Counted from the first letter of the stretch, positions 36,335-46,455 are shown. The stretch is DNA of 64,000 nucleotides from Pseudomonas sp. Z8(2022) (GCF_025837155.1 NZ_CP107549.1:2480001-2544000); one strand, 5' to 3'. The notes: generated by a model not told the origin, from the sequence alone. Numbers and translations: made by a program.

Positions 36335-36811
36335 CTAGACCCGTAGCTCCAGGCCTTCCCGCAGAAACTTCGGCGCGATATAGCGCTCGTAGTGTGCCTC
36401 GGAGAGCAGGAAGAACTCTCTGTCGATGGCATCGCGCAGCTCGGGTAGCGCCCAGTTGCGGAACTCCGGCAGCAACACCATGCCGTAGGCCTCCAGCTGG
36501 TTGATCATGCGGGCGCCCCGCGCGATCAACTGGTAGGCCCAGCAATAAGGTGACTGCTGCGGCACGAAGCGGATCTGTCGCTGCTCCAGCTGACCGCGCA
36601 GGCGCTGTTCGTCGAATACCTCGAGCTTGGCCGTCATCACCTGCACCAACAGCACTTCCAGGCGCGTCCAGACGGCGCGTTTCTCGTCATCGTTGTAGCT
36701 GTTCCAGTTGATCACCTCGTGGTGAAAGCGCTTGCAACCGCGGCACACGACATCGCCGTAGACGGTCGAACACAGCCCCACGCAGGGCGTCTTGATGCGC
36801 TGATTGGACAT
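36335..36811 (-). CDS. DUF1289 domain-containing protein
   Basis: A 158-residue protein with an N-terminal cysteine cluster PCVGLCSTVYGDVVCRGCKR (four cysteines within residues 10-26), the mark of DUF1289 proteins and probably a metal site. The rest is helical and hydrophilic with no recognised catalytic motif. The family function is unknown. It is convergent with the universal stress gene, with a shared terminator, and divergent from acnB. Confidence 0.8.
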   Translation of the reverse strand: MSNQRIKTPCVGLCSTVYGDVVCRGCKRFHHEVINWNSYNDDEKRAVWTRLEVLLVQVMTAKLEVFDEQRLRGQLEQRQIRFVPQQSPYCWAYQLIARGARMINQLEAYGMVLLPEFRNWALPELRDAIDREFFLLSEAHYERYIAPKFLREGLELRV

Positions 36812-37215
36812 GGCGAAACAACATAAACAGCAAAACGGCCTGGCATCTTAGCCCTTTGTCTAATCCAGATCACCCCTGCCAACACAGGGAGATCGGCTTA
36901 ACTTTATCCGTGCTTTCCAGTAGAATCGGCCCGCCTTTTACGGCGCCAATGTCCGTTGGAAGCTGTTTTCAAAGCGTCACGAGCACAGTCGATCCTGCAG
37001 TACGGATGGCGGCGCAGCCACTCGGAGTCCCCCCGAACGTCTGCGTCAGCCCTCATCCGAAACCGTCCTGCCGGCGTAAAACTTTGAAAGCAGCTTCTAC
37101 AAGAGACTCATGAAACCTCGGCTGATCGGCCCATAAAGCCGGAAAGCGCCTGGTGCGTGAGTTTCTGGATCGCGTCCCGGACAACCCTTTGGGACCACTG
37201 ATGAGGGTAATAACT
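36812..37215 (+). promoter_or_regulatory. acnB promoter and long leader
   Basis: This 404-bp gap holds TTAACT (36898-36903), a 17-bp spacer and TAGAAT (36921-36926), a good sigma-70-type promoter. Transcription from there would give a leader of about 280 bases before the acnB start. An open frame at 36856-37113 overlaps the promoter and has no recognisable product, so it is not called. AGGG at 37205-37208 serves as the acnB ribosome site. Confidence 0.5.
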
Positions 37216-39816
37216 GTGCTTGAAGCCTATCGCAAACACGTAGCAGAGCGTGCCGCTCAGGGTATCGTGCCCCAGCCGCTGAACGCCGAACAAACCGCAG
37301 GCCTGGTCGAGCTGCTGAAGAACCCGCCGGCTGGCGAAGAAGAATTCCTCGTAGACCTGATCACCAACCGCGTACCGCCAGGCGTGGACGAAGCCGCCTA
37401 CGTCAAGGCCGGTTTCCTCTCTGCCGTTGCCAAGGGCGAAGCCACTTCCCCTCTGATCAGCAAGCAGCGCGCCGTTGAACTGCTGGGCACCATGCAGGGC
37501 GGCTACAACATCGCCACTCTGGTGGAACTGCTGGAAGATGCCACCCTGGGCACCGTCGCCGCCGAGCAGCTCAAGCACACCCTGCTGATGTTCGACGCCT
37601 TCCACGACGTCGCCGAGAAAGCCAAGGCCGGCAATGCCAACGCCAAGGCCGTGCTGCAGTCCTGGGCCGATGGCGAGTGGTTCACCGCCAAGCCGGCCAT
37701 CGCCGAGAAATACAGCCTGGCTGTATTCAAGGTGCCTGGCGAAACCAACACCGACGACCTGTCCCCTGCCCCGGACGCCTGGTCGCGCCCCGACATCCCG
37801 CTGCACGCCCTGGCCATGCTGAAAATGGCCCGCGACGGTATCGTGCCGGAGCAACAAGGCGTCGTTGGCCCGCTGAAGCAGATCGAAGAGATCAAGGCCA
37901 AGGGCTTCCCGGTCGCCTACGTCGGTGACGTGGTCGGTACCGGCTCTTCCCGCAAGTCTGCCACCAACTCGGTGCTGTGGTTCTTCGGTGACGACATCCC
38001 CTACGTTCCGAACAAGCGCGCTGGCGGCTTCTGCTTCGGCAGCAAGATCGCCCCGATCTTCTACAACACCATGGAAGACGCCGGCGCCCTGCCGATCGAG
38101 TTCGACGTATCGAACATCAACATGGGCGACGTGATCGACGTCTACCCGTACGCCGGCAAGGTCTGCAAGCACGGCACCGACGAAGTCATCACCACCTTCG
38201 AACTGAAGACCCCGGTGCTGCTCGACGAAGTCCGCGCTGGCGGCCGTATCCCGCTGATCGTCGGCCGCGGCCTGACCGAGAAGGCGCGTGCCGAACTGGG
38301 TCTGGGCTCCTCCGACCTGTTCAAGAAGCCGGAGCAGCCGGCTGACAGCGGCAAGGGCTTCACCCTGGCGCAGAAGATGGTCGGCAAGGCCTGCGGCGTA
38401 GAAGGCGTCCGTCCGGGCACCTACTGCGAACCGAAGATGACCACCGTCGGCTCCCAGGACACCACCGGCCCGATGACCCGTGACGAGCTGAAAGATCTGG
38501 CTTGCCTGGGCTTCTCCGCTGACCTGGTGATGCAGTCCTTCTGCCACACCGCCGCCTATCCGAAGCCGATCGACGTTACCACCCACCACACCCTGCCGGA
38601 TTTCATCCGCACCCGTGGCGGCGTATCCCTGCGTCCGGGCGACGGCATCATCCACAGCTGGCTGAACCGCATGCTGCTGCCTGACACCGTCGGCACCGGC
38701 GGCGACTCGCACACCCGCTTCCCGATCGGCATTTCCTTCCCGGCCGGTTCCGGCCTGGTAGCCTTCGCCGCAGCCACCGGCGTCATGCCGCTGGACATGC
38801 CGGAATCGGTTCTGGTGCGCTTCAAGGGCAAGATGCAACCGGGTATCACCCTGCGTGACCTGGTCCATGCCATCCCCTACTACGCCATCCAGAAGGGTCT
38901 GTTGACCGTCGAGAAGAAAGGCAAGAAGAACATCTTCTCCGGCCGCATTCTCGAGATCGAAGGTCTGGACAACCTGACCGTCGAGCAGGCTTTCGAACTG
39001 TCCGACGCCTCCGCCGAGCGTTCGGCTGCCGGTTGCACCATCAAGCTGCCGGAAGCTGCCATCGCCGAGTACCTGAAGTCCAACATCACCCTGCTGCGCT
39101 GGATGATCAGCGAAGGCTACGGCGATGCCCGTACCCTGGAGCGTCGTGCCCAGGCGATGGAAGCCTGGCTGGCCAACCCGGTACTGATGGAAGCCGACAA
39201 GGACGCCGAGTACGCCGAAATCATCGAAATCGACCTGAACCAGCTCAACGAGCCGGTGCTGTGCGCCCCGAACGACCCGGACGATGCCCGTCTGCTGTCC
39301 ACCGTGGCCGGCGACAAGATCGACGAAGTGTTCATCGGTTCGTGCATGACCAACATCGGTCACTTCCGCGCTGCCGGCAAACTGCTGGACAAGGTCAAGG
39401 GCGGTATCCCGACTCGTCTGTGGCTCTCGCCGCCGACCAAGATGGATGCTCACCAGCTGACCGAGGAAGGCTACTACGGCATCTACGGCAAGGCCGGTGC
39501 ACGCATGGAAATGCCGGGCTGCTCGCTGTGCATGGGTAACCAGGCTCGCGTTGCTGCCAACTCCACCGTGGTCTCGACCTCGACCCGTAACTTCCCGAAC
39601 CGTCTGGGCGATGGTGCCAACGTGTACCTGGCCTCTGCGGAACTGGCTGCGGTCGCTTCGATCCTCGGCAAACTGCCGACCGTCGAGGAGTACATGGCCT
39701 ACGCGAAGGATATCGACAGTATGGCTGGCGACATCTACCGCTACCTGAGCTTCGACCAGATCGCCGACTTCCGCGAAGCTGCGGCCAACGCCAAGATCCC
39801 GGTCGTTCAGGCCTGA
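37216..39816 (+). CDS. acnB: Aconitate hydratase B
   Basis: An 866-residue TCA-cycle aconitase interconverting citrate and isocitrate. Its [4Fe-4S] cysteines lie in [12 protein letters not shown] and [10 protein letters not shown]. The N-terminal HEAT-like and swivel domains come first, as in AcnB ([41 protein letters not shown]). The start is the GTG at 37216, giving [15 protein letters not shown] after the initiator and a length one residue over E. coli AcnB. An in-frame ATG 15 bases upstream overlaps the ribosome site and is not preferred. A terminator follows. Confidence 0.95.
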   Translation: MLEAYRKHVAERAAQGIVPQPLNAEQTAGLVELLKNPPAGEEEFLVDLITNRVPPGVDEAAYVKAGFLSAVAKGEATSPLISKQRAVELLGTMQGGYNIATLVELLEDATLGTVAAEQLKHTLLMFDAFHDVAEKAKAGNANAKAVLQSWADGEWFTAKPAIAEKYSLAVFKVPGETNTDDLSPAPDAWSRPDIPLHALAMLKMARDGIVPEQQGVVGPLKQIEEIKAKGFPVAYVGDVVGTGSSRKSATNSVLWFFGDDIPYVPNKRAGGFCFGSKIAPIFYNTMEDAGALPIEFDVSNINMGDVIDVYPYAGKVCKHGTDEVITTFELKTPVLLDEVRAGGRIPLIVGRGLTEKARAELGLGSSDLFKKPEQPADSGKGFTLAQKMVGKACGVEGVRPGTYCEPKMTTVGSQDTTGPMTRDELKDLACLGFSADLVMQSFCHTAAYPKPIDVTTHHTLPDFIRTRGGVSLRPGDGIIHSWLNRMLLPDTVGTGGDSHTRFPIGISFPAGSGLVAFAAATGVMPLDMPESVLVRFKGKMQPGITLRDLVHAIPYYAIQKGLLTVEKKGKKNIFSGRILEIEGLDNLTVEQAFELSDASAERSAAGCTIKLPEAAIAEYLKSNITLLRWMISEGYGDARTLERRAQAMEAWLANPVLMEADKDAEYAEIIEIDLNQLNEPVLCAPNDPDDARLLSTVAGDKIDEVFIGSCMTNIGHFRAAGKLLDKVKGGIPTRLWLSPPTKMDAHQLTEEGYYGIYGKAGARMEMPGCSLCMGNQARVAANSTVVSTSTRNFPNRLGDGANVYLASAELAAVASILGKLPTVEEYMAYAKDIDSMAGDIYRYLSFDQIADFREAAANAKIPVVQA

Positions 39817-39830
39817 TCCTAGTGTGATGC

Positions 39831-39860
39831 AAAAAGCCCCGCCCAGTGCGGGGCTTTTTT
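39831..39860 (+). terminator. Terminator after acnB
   Basis: AAAAAGCCCCGC (39831-39842), a five-base loop and GCGGGGCTTTTTT ending near 39860. Confidence 0.9.
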
Positions 39861-39910
39861 ATGCGTCGGCGCTGCGGCGCCCAAGCCTCTCGTCACTGAT
39901 CCTTGCCTTG

Positions 39911-39926
39911 TGGCATATGCCTTGCT
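39911..39926 (+). promoter_or_regulatory. Sigma-54 (-24/-12) promoter candidate of nasST
   Basis: TGGCATATGCCTTGCT matches TGGCACnnnnnTTGCW with one mismatch and correct spacing. The predicted start of transcription is near 39937, ~147 bases before the nasS ATG. No clear NtrC palindrome was seen in the short gap upstream. Confidence 0.6.
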
Positions 39927-40083
39927 TTCGTCACAGGCAAGCGGCCTCTCCATCGACGGAGCCGGCCTCAGCGACAACGGCGTCGCACTCGATTCGGGCA
40001 CATTCGGCCCCGGATCCAGTGCGACGTTTTTTATGGGCCGCAGACGGCCAAGCAGCGTTTTGCGTGACATTAAGGAAAGCGCC

Positions 40084-41295
40084 ATGAGCGAACACGACAT
40101 CCCTCGCGACGACGCCCTGACCTGGGCCTGGGGCAGCAGCGCCCCGGAGAAGAGCGTGCTGAACATCGGCTTCATGGCCCTCAGCGACTCCGCCTCGGTG
40201 ATCGTCGCCGCCACTCAGGGCTTCGCCGAGAAGTACGGACTCAGCATCAGGCTGCACCGGCAAAGCTCGTGGGCCGGCCTGCGTGATCGTCTGCTCAGTG
40301 GCGAACTGGATGCCGCGCACTGCCTCTATGGACTGATCTACGGCGTGCAACTGGGCCTCGGCGTCGGCTCGCCTACCGACATGGCCGTGCTCATGGGGCT
40401 GAATCAGAACGGTCAGAGCATCAACCTCTCGCATTCGCTGCAGGCGGCTGGCGTGACCAGCGGCGAAGCACTGCGTCAGCACGCGCACCAACATGAGGCA
40501 CGCCTGACCTTCGCCCAGACCTTCCCCACCGGCACTCATGCCATGTGGCTTTATTACTGGCTGGCCAGCCAGGGCATTCACCCCTTGCGCGACGTCGACA
40601 GCGTGGTAGTCCCGCCACCGCAGATGGTCGAACACCTGAAAGCCGAACGCATCGATGGTTTCTGCGTCGGCGAGCCCTGGACCGCCAAGGCAGTCGATGA
40701 GCAGCTCGGCTGCACCCTGACCACCATCCAGGCGATCTGGCCGGATCACCCGGAAAAGGTGCTGGGTTGCACCCGTGCCTTCGTCGAGCAGCACCCCAAT
40801 ACTGCGCGAGCCCTGATCATGGCGGTGCTCGAAGCGTCCCGTTTCATTGACGCAAGCGAAGAAAACAAACGCAGCACGGCTCAGTTGCTCAGTGGCAGCG
40901 ACTATGTCGACGCCCCGCTATCGGCAATCACCCCGCGCTTTCTCGGGCAGTACCAGGACGGCCTGGGCAACGCCTGGCAGGACGAGCACCCGCTGCGTTT
41001 TCATGCGGGCGGCCTGGTCAACCAGCCCTATCTGTCCGATGGCATGTGGTTCATGACCCAGTTCCGCCGCTGGGGCCTGCTGCGCAGCGACCCTGACTAC
41101 CTGGCAGTGGCGCGCCAGGTTCAGCAACTGGCGCTGTATCGGGAGGCGGCAACAGCTCTGGACATCGCCGTACCGGGCGAAATGCGCAGCTCCATCCTGC
41201 AGGACGGCAGTTGCTGGGACGGCAGCGACCCGGCAGCCTATGCCCGCAGCTTCCGCCTGCACGCCCTGGCCGAAAGCCCGGCTATCGCCCTGTAA
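40084..41295 (+). CDS. nasS: Nitrate sensor NasS (CmpA/NrtA family, cytoplasmic)
   Basis: A 403-residue protein of the NrtA/CmpA nitrate/bicarbonate-binding family without a signal peptide, which separates the cytoplasmic sensor NasS from transporter binding proteins. Family segments include LNIGFMALSDSASVI, DAAHCLYGLIYGVQLG and GFCVGEPWTAKAVD. NasS binds and inhibits NasT until nitrate or nitrite is present. The ATG at 40084 has AAGGAAA upstream. nasT follows after 18 bases. No nitrate transporter or reductase gene lies within the window, so the NasT targets must be elsewhere. Confidence 0.88.
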   Translation: MSEHDIPRDDALTWAWGSSAPEKSVLNIGFMALSDSASVIVAATQGFAEKYGLSIRLHRQSSWAGLRDRLLSGELDAAHCLYGLIYGVQLGLGVGSPTDMAVLMGLNQNGQSINLSHSLQAAGVTSGEALRQHAHQHEARLTFAQTFPTGTHAMWLYYWLASQGIHPLRDVDSVVVPPPQMVEHLKAERIDGFCVGEPWTAKAVDEQLGCTLTTIQAIWPDHPEKVLGCTRAFVEQHPNTARALIMAVLEASRFIDASEENKRSTAQLLSGSDYVDAPLSAITPRFLGQYQDGLGNAWQDEHPLRFHAGGLVNQPYLSDGMWFMTQFRRWGLLRSDPDYLAVARQVQQLALYREAATALDIAVPGEMRSSILQDGSCWDGSDPAAYARSFRLHALAESPAIAL

Positions 41296-41313
41296 TAGCC
41301 GGGAGAGCCATCG

Positions 41314-41892
41314 ATGCTGCGTATCCTGCTGATCAACGACACCCCAAAGAAGGTCGGTCGCCTGAAAAGCGCGCTGACCGAGGCCGGCTTCGAGGTGATT
41401 GATGAATCAGGTCTGACCATCGACCTGCCCGAACGCGTCGAGGCAGTACGCCCCGACGTGATCCTGATCGACACCGAATCGCCCGGCCGCGACGTCATGG
41501 AGCAGGTGGTATTGGTCAGCCGCGACCAGCCACGGCCTATCGTGATGTTCACCGACGAGCACGACCCCGGCGTGATGCGCCAGGCGATCCGAAGCGGGGT
41601 CAGTGCCTATATCGTCGAAGGCATCCATGCCCAGCGTCTACAGCCGATCCTCGACGTGGCCATGGCCCGCTTCGAGAGTGATCAGGCTCTGCGCGCGCAG
41701 TTGCAGGCCCGCGACGCGCAGCTGGCCGAACGCAAGCGCATCGAGCTGGCCAAGGGCCTGCTGATGAAGATGAAGAGCTGCAACGAGGAAGAGGCCTATA
41801 CCCTGATGCGCCGCCAGGCCATGAGCCGGCAGCAGAAGCTGATCCAGGTGGCCGAGCAGATCATCGCCATGCACGACATGCTGGGCGGCTGA
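41314..41892 (+). CDS. nasT: ANTAR-domain antiterminator NasT
   Basis: A 192-residue response-regulator-like protein. The N-terminal receiver domain (MLRILLINDTPKK, Asp53 in LIDTES) is followed by a coiled segment and a C-terminal ANTAR RNA-binding domain (residues ~129-190, KRIELAKGLLMKMKSCNEEE...). When released by NasS it binds paired hairpins in nas leader RNAs and prevents termination. It is co-transcribed with nasS from a sigma-54-like promoter. A 9-bp GC hairpin (41899-41924) follows its stop but lacks a T run. Confidence 0.92.
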   Translation: MLRILLINDTPKKVGRLKSALTEAGFEVIDESGLTIDLPERVEAVRPDVILIDTESPGRDVMEQVVLVSRDQPRPIVMFTDEHDPGVMRQAIRSGVSAYIVEGIHAQRLQPILDVAMARFESDQALRAQLQARDAQLAERKRIELAKGLLMKMKSCNEEEAYTLMRRQAMSRQQKLIQVAEQIIAMHDMLGG

Positions 41893-42058
41893 GACGTCGC
41901 GGGCGGTGCGCCTGTACCGCCCGCAAGCGCAACTGTACTGCTGCATGACAGGTCTGCATGAGCACTGTTATGTCCAAGTCCGTTTACGCCTGTATCTGCC
42001 GGCACCGTTGCCCACTCGGCTAGCTTAGACAGCACCATCCCCTGCCGAGTACCAGGCC

Positions 42059-43402
42059 ATGAACGAACGCAACCTGCTGGCCGAAGCCGACCAACGCGCC
42101 CTCGCCTATTTCGACGCCAGCGGCGAGCGCCGGGTGTTCCCCGATGCTGCCGCCCTCGCCACCTTCGGCCAGCCGCTGCCGGAACATGGCCGGGCCGCCG
42201 AACAGGTGCTGCGCGAGCTCGACGAGATCGGCTCGCCGGCCACCGTGACCAGCAATGGCCCGCGCTACTTCGGTTTCGTCATCGGCGCCACCCTGCCCGC
42301 CGCCGCAGCCGCCGAACGCCTGGTGCTGGCCTGGGACCAGTGTGCCTCGTCGTTCGACAACTCGCCGGTCGCCGACCGCATGGAGAAGGTCGCCGGGCGC
42401 TGGGTCTGCGAGGCCCTGGGCCTGCCGACCGACAGCGCCGTCGGCTTCGGCACCAGCGCCACCGCCTGCACCCTGGCCTGTCTGTCCGCCGCCCGGCGCA
42501 CCCTGCTGGCGCGCCAGGGCTGGGACTTCGACAACGACGGTCTGCTTGGCGCCCCGGAGATTCGCGTGGTGCTCTCCGAGACTGCCCACATCACGGTGAA
42601 GAAGGCCCTGCGCGTGCTCGGCTTCGGCATGAACCGCCTGCACTACGCGCCGGTCGACGAGCACGGCCGCATCGACCCGGCGCGCCTGCCGGCGCTGGAC
42701 GAGCGCACCCTGCTGATGATCCTCCAGGCCGGCGAGGTCAACACCGGCGAGTTCGACCGCTTTGCCGAACTGATCCCCGCCGCCCGTGCCGCCGGCGCCT
42801 GGGTCCACGTCGACGGCGCCTTCGGTCTGTGGGCACGGGCCTCGTCCTCGGCGCACCTGGCCGCCGGAGTGGAACTGGCCGACAGCTGGACCACCGACGG
42901 CCACAAGTGGCTGAACACCCCCTACGACAGCGCCATGGCCATCTGCCGCGATGCCGACGCCCTGGCCGCGGCGATGAACAGCGACGCGGCCTACGCCACC
43001 GCCAGCCGCGACGCGCAGAAGAATCTGACCCTGGAGTTCTCCCGTCGCGCCCGCGGCGTGGCGATCTGGGCGGCGCTGGCCAGCCTCGGCCGCGACGGCC
43101 TGCGCGAGCTGATCGACCGGCATATCCGCCAGGCCGGCGAACTGGCTGAAACGCTGCGAAATGGCGGCTATCGGGTGCTAAACCGGGTAGTGCTCAACCA
43201 GATCCTGGTGCGTGGTGATTCGGACGAGCAGACAGTGGCTATCCGCGAAGCAGCGCAAGACTCCGGCGAGGTCTGGTTCGGCCCCACCGTCTGGCAGGGC
43301 CGCCCGGCCTTTCGCCTGAGCCTCAGCTCCTGGCGCACCGAGGATCGGCACGTCCACGCCCTGGCCGAGCTGCTGCTGCGCCTGAAGCGCCAGTTGAGCT
43401 GA
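42059..43402 (+). CDS. PLP-dependent group II decarboxylase family protein
   Basis: A 447-residue fold-type I PLP enzyme of the aromatic-L-amino-acid/glutamate decarboxylase family. The PLP lysine is Lys283 in [13 protein letters not shown], and [12 protein letters not shown] carries the base-stacking histidine. [10 protein letters not shown] contains the Asp that contacts the pyridine nitrogen. The substrate cannot be told from sequence; amino acids such as aspartate, tyrosine or tryptophan are possible. Third-position GC is very high through most of the gene and drops around 43150-43260. It is a single gene between nasT and alaC. Confidence 0.8.
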   Translation: MNERNLLAEADQRALAYFDASGERRVFPDAAALATFGQPLPEHGRAAEQVLRELDEIGSPATVTSNGPRYFGFVIGATLPAAAAAERLVLAWDQCASSFDNSPVADRMEKVAGRWVCEALGLPTDSAVGFGTSATACTLACLSAARRTLLARQGWDFDNDGLLGAPEIRVVLSETAHITVKKALRVLGFGMNRLHYAPVDEHGRIDPARLPALDERTLLMILQAGEVNTGEFDRFAELIPAARAAGAWVHVDGAFGLWARASSSAHLAAGVELADSWTTDGHKWLNTPYDSAMAICRDADALAAAMNSDAAYATASRDAQKNLTLEFSRRARGVAIWAALASLGRDGLRELIDRHIRQAGELAETLRNGGYRVLNRVVLNQILVRGDSDEQTVAIREAAQDSGEVWFGPTVWQGRPAFRLSLSSWRTEDRHVHALAELLLRLKRQLS

Positions 43403-43530
43403 CTGCTCCGCTGTTTCGGCGCCAAACTGCACTGGACAAGGCGGCAGCGCGCGCTTATCGTCGCCGCCTGGCTGCAGCAGCAGCCAACGTCGCTCGGACG
43501 GTTCCGGGCGCTTACGTATCCGAGGAAATC

Positions 43531-44754
43531 ATGGCCGACAACGCCAAGCGCCGTTTTGCGCGCATCGATCGTCTCCCCCCCTACGTCTTCAACATCACCG
43601 CCGAACTCAAGATGGCTGCGCGCCGTCGCGGCGAGGACATCATCGACTTCAGCATGGGCAATCCGGACGGTGCGACTCCGCCGCACATCGTCGAGAAGCT
43701 CGTGCAGGTCGCCCAGCGTGAAGACACCCACGGATACTCCACCTCCCGCGGTATTCCCCGCCTGCGCCGCGCCATTTCGCGCTGGTACAAGGACCGCTAC
43801 GACGTGGAGGTCGATCCGGAAAGCGAAGCCATCGTCACCATCGGCTCCAAGGAAGGCCTGGCGCACCTGATGCTGGCCACCCTGGACCAGGGCGATACCG
43901 TGCTGGTGCCCAACCCCAGCTACCCCATCCATATCTACGGCGCGGTGATCGCCGGTGCACAGGTGCGCTCCGTGCCGCTGGTGCCGGGCGTGGACTTCTT
44001 CAACGAGCTGGAACGCGCGATTCGCGAATCGATCCCGAAGCCGAAGATGATGATCCTTGGCTTCCCCTCCAACCCCACCGCGCAGTGTGTGGAGCTGGAC
44101 TTTTTCGAGCGCGTGGTGGCCCTGGCCAAACGCTACGACGTGCTGGTGGTGCATGACCTGGCCTATGCCGACATCGTCTATGACGGCTGGAAGGCGCCGT
44201 CGATCATGCAGGTGCCGGGCGCCAAGGACATCGCGGTGGAATTCTTCACCCTGTCCAAGAGCTACAACATGGCCGGCTGGCGCATCGGCTTCATGGTCGG
44301 CAACCCGGAGCTGGTCAGCGCTCTGGCGCGGATCAAGAGCTACCACGACTACGGCACCTTCACCCCGCTCCAGGTGGCGGCCATCGCCGCTCTGGAAGGC
44401 GACCAGCAGTGCGTGCTGGATATCGCCGAGCAGTACCGTCAGCGTCGCAACCTGCTGGTCAAGGGCCTGCACGAGATCGGCTGGATGGTGGAAAAACCCA
44501 AGGCGTCCATGTACGTCTGGGCGAAGATTCCCGATGCCTATGCCCATCTCGGCTCGCTGGAGTTCGCCAAGAAGCTGCTGGCCGAAGCCAAGGTCTGCGT
44601 TTCACCCGGTCTGGGCTTCGGCGATTATGGTGACGACCATGTACGCTTCGCCCTGATCGAAAACCAGGACCGCACCCGTCAGGCCCTGCGTGGCATCAAG
44701 GCGATGTTCCGCGCCGACGGCCTGCTGCCGGGCAAAGCGGCCAAGGCCGAGTGA
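43531..44754 (+). CDS. alaC: Alanine transaminase AlaC
   Basis: A 407-residue class I/II aminotransferase. The PLP lysine is near residue 242 in [39 protein letters not shown] and FPSNPTAQ are characteristic of AlaC/YfdZ. It transfers the amino group between glutamate and pyruvate to make alanine. It stands alone, with a terminator 10 bases past the stop. Confidence 0.9.
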   Translation: MADNAKRRFARIDRLPPYVFNITAELKMAARRRGEDIIDFSMGNPDGATPPHIVEKLVQVAQREDTHGYSTSRGIPRLRRAISRWYKDRYDVEVDPESEAIVTIGSKEGLAHLMLATLDQGDTVLVPNPSYPIHIYGAVIAGAQVRSVPLVPGVDFFNELERAIRESIPKPKMMILGFPSNPTAQCVELDFFERVVALAKRYDVLVVHDLAYADIVYDGWKAPSIMQVPGAKDIAVEFFTLSKSYNMAGWRIGFMVGNPELVSALARIKSYHDYGTFTPLQVAAIAALEGDQQCVLDIAEQYRQRRNLLVKGLHEIGWMVEKPKASMYVWAKIPDAYAHLGSLEFAKKLLAEAKVCVSPGLGFGDYGDDHVRFALIENQDRTRQALRGIKAMFRADGLLPGKAAKAE

Positions 44755-44764
44755 CCGATGACAG

Positions 44765-44787
44765 AGGGCGCCGTGAGGCGCCCTTTT
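44765..44787 (+). terminator. Terminator after alaC
   Basis: Arms AGGGCGCC (44765-44772) and GGCGCCCT (44777-44784) with a four-base loop and a TTTT tail. Confidence 0.8.
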
Positions 44788-44858
44788 CATGACATCTCGG
44801 CAAGCTGACAGCTTCAGCGACACCTCAGCCCGCGCCAACCATCAAATCGATCGATAAT

Positions 44859-44872
44859 TACTCTGCAGAGTA
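44859..44872. promoter_or_regulatory. 14-bp palindrome upstream of two small membrane-protein genes
   Basis: TACTCTGCAGAGTA is a perfect palindrome in an A/T-rich stretch immediately before CCATTAT, 69 bases ahead of the small gene at 44941. It could be an operator; the binding protein is unknown. Confidence 0.35.
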
Positions 44873-44940
44873 TCCATTATTCAATCGAAAAGACTTGCGC
44901 GATTCTGTGCCCAACCACCGCCTGACCTGGAGCACAGAGT

Positions 44941-45135
44941 ATGTCCCGCCTATCTCGAGCCGCCCGCAACGGCGCTCTCGCCGCTATTGGCCTGTACCTG
45001 ATCAGCACCTCCACGGTGCTAGCCATCAGTTATGCCACCCTGCAGCCCGCGACACCGACCTTCGCACAACCAGGCCCGTTGCACAGCCTGATCGACCATT
45101 TGCCCGCCTTGCTACGCGCCTTTGCGCTGAGTTGA
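44941..45135 (+). CDS. Small hypothetical membrane protein
   Basis: A 64-residue protein with a basic N-terminus (MSRLSRAARNG) and one hydrophobic segment (residues ~11-31), then a proline-rich stretch and a second weakly hydrophobic end. I do not recognise a family. Ten bases separate it from the next small gene, which has a good ribosome site, so they form a two-gene unit. Supporting evidence is limited to the layout between two terminators. Confidence 0.5.
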   Translation: MSRLSRAARNGALAAIGLYLISTSTVLAISYATLQPATPTFAQPGPLHSLIDHLPALLRAFALS

Positions 45136-45144
45136 GGGCTGGCC

Positions 45145-45387
45145 ATGAACAGAAGCCAACGTCACCGCCTGCTGCTGCTCGTCAGTCTGTCTCTGCTAAC
45201 GACCCTGCTGACACTCAGCGGCATCGGCAAAGGATCGGCCGGTGCAGTGGCGCGCAATATCGAATGCAGCCATAAACTGGCCCACCACCTGGACTTGGCA
45301 GAAAACCTCAAGCGCCAGCGCAGCAGCCCGCCACCGAACCGAAGCGAACGCCTCTCACCCTGCTTCGTACTCGTCGAACACACATGA
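45145..45387 (+). CDS. Small hypothetical exported or membrane protein
   Basis: An 80-residue protein with MNRSQRHR followed by a hydrophobic segment (residues ~9-28) that may act as signal peptide or anchor, then a hydrophilic tail with two cysteines (CSHK and SPCF). GAGGG lies six bases before the ATG. A terminator starts at its stop. I do not recognise a family. Confidence 0.5.
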   Translation: MNRSQRHRLLLLVSLSLLTTLLTLSGIGKGSAGAVARNIECSHKLAHHLDLAENLKRQRSSPPPNRSERLSPCFVLVEHT

Positions 45388-45410
45388 AAAAGCCCGGCTG
45401 ACCGGGCTTT
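45387..45410. terminator. Bidirectional terminator
   Basis: AAAAAGCCCGG, a short loop and CCGGGCTTT between the small-protein pair and the convergent amidotransferase gene. Confidence 0.8.
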
Positions 45411-45429
45411 CCTGTCACTCGAATCAGGC

Positions 45430-46155
45430 TCAGGCCTTGGCATCCTTACCCTGCGCCACGAAGCGCATCATCCACTCTGCCACGGCATTGCCTTGCTGCG
45501 TCTGTTTCAGGCTGTCGACGCCCTGCTGGTAAATCTGCTCACCGAGATGCTGCTGGCGCAGATCGAGCAACGCACGCGAATAGTCGTGAACGAACTCCGG
45601 ATGGCCCTGGAAGCACAGCACCTGGTCTTCGATGTGGTAGGCACCAATCGGACAGAAGTCGCTGGAAGCCAGCAGCGTGGCCTTTTCCGGCAGACGGGTG
45701 ACCTGATCCTGGTGGCTGATCAGCAATTGCAGCTCGTCCAGCGCCGGGGTCATCCACTCGGGTTTGTTCTCCAGACGGTAGCTGTGTACGCCCACACCCC
45801 AGCCCTGTTCGGCACGCTCGGCCTTGCCACCCAGCAGCAACGCCAGCAACTGATGACCGAAGCAGATGCCCAGCAGCTTGTCACCGCGCTTGTAGCGCTC
45901 CAGCAGGTACTCCTTGAGCGTCTGAATCCAGGGTTCAGTGCCAAAGGAATCTGCCTTGCTGCCGGTTATCAGGTAGGCATCGAATTTCTCGCTGTCAGGC
46001 GGGTAATGCCCCTCCACCACGTTGTAGACACTGAACTCCGCCGCCACCGGCTGTTGAGCGAACAGCTGCTCGAACATGCGGCCATACCCCTGATACTGGT
46101 CGACCAGTTCAGGGCGGAGGATGTCAGTTTCCAGGATGCAAATACGCAGTGACAT
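45430..46155 (-). CDS. Class I glutamine amidotransferase-like protein
   Basis: A 241-residue stand-alone amidotransferase domain. The triad is Cys98 (GICFGHQLL), His185 and Glu187 (QGHPEF). It resembles GMP synthase-type GATase proteins and the gamma-glutamyl hydrolases of polyamine or amino-acid metabolism. The partner synthase or substrate is not indicated by neighbours. The ATG at 46155 is preferred to one seven codons upstream because MSLRICILETD is the family N-terminus and GGAAACC lies upstream. Confidence 0.8.
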   Translation of the reverse strand: MSLRICILETDILRPELVDQYQGYGRMFEQLFAQQPVAAEFSVYNVVEGHYPPDSEKFDAYLITGSKADSFGTEPWIQTLKEYLLERYKRGDKLLGICFGHQLLALLLGGKAERAEQGWGVGVHSYRLENKPEWMTPALDELQLLISHQDQVTRLPEKATLLASSDFCPIGAYHIEDQVLCFQGHPEFVHDYSRALLDLRQQHLGEQIYQQGVDSLKQTQQGNAVAEWMMRFVAQGKDAKA

Positions 46156-46455
46156 GAGGTTTCCTGTGGTGAACACGGAGGGTGGGTGATTTGTGCGTTT
46201 TACTTAACACATGAATCTGCACAAAGAAATAGCCAGGCCTTATTTTCAGACATATTTGCACGCCATTGGGGCTGTGCGGCGCCATGAACAGTCGTCAATT
46301 AAATTTGACAAGACAGAAAGACCAGCGCGTCGGATCGAAGCATCATCAGCCGCTTCGATAGTTACCATGCACACCATTCACTTCTGTGATTGCCAGCGCG
46401 CGATGAATATCGACGCATCGGGCAGACGCCCTCAACACACAGAAGGAAATCGATC
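46156..46455. other. A/T-richer divergent intergenic region
   Basis: This 300-bp gap has lower GC than its surroundings and lies between the minus-strand amidotransferase and the plus-strand small genes. TTGACA occurs at about 46305 without a convincing -10 at the right distance. An open frame covering 46211-46459 has no family resemblance and is not called. No other feature was seen. Confidence 0.4.

Noticed and set aside
36856..37113. 85-codon frame upstream of acnB
   Set aside because: It overlaps the likely acnB promoter, has no recognisable product and no convincing ribosome site.
37108..39453. 781-codon open frame antisense to acnB
   Set aside because: It is covered by acnB, whose translation matches aconitase B throughout.
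41899..41924. Intrinsic terminator after nasT
   Set aside because: The 9-bp GC hairpin has no T run, so it is mentioned only within the nasT entry.
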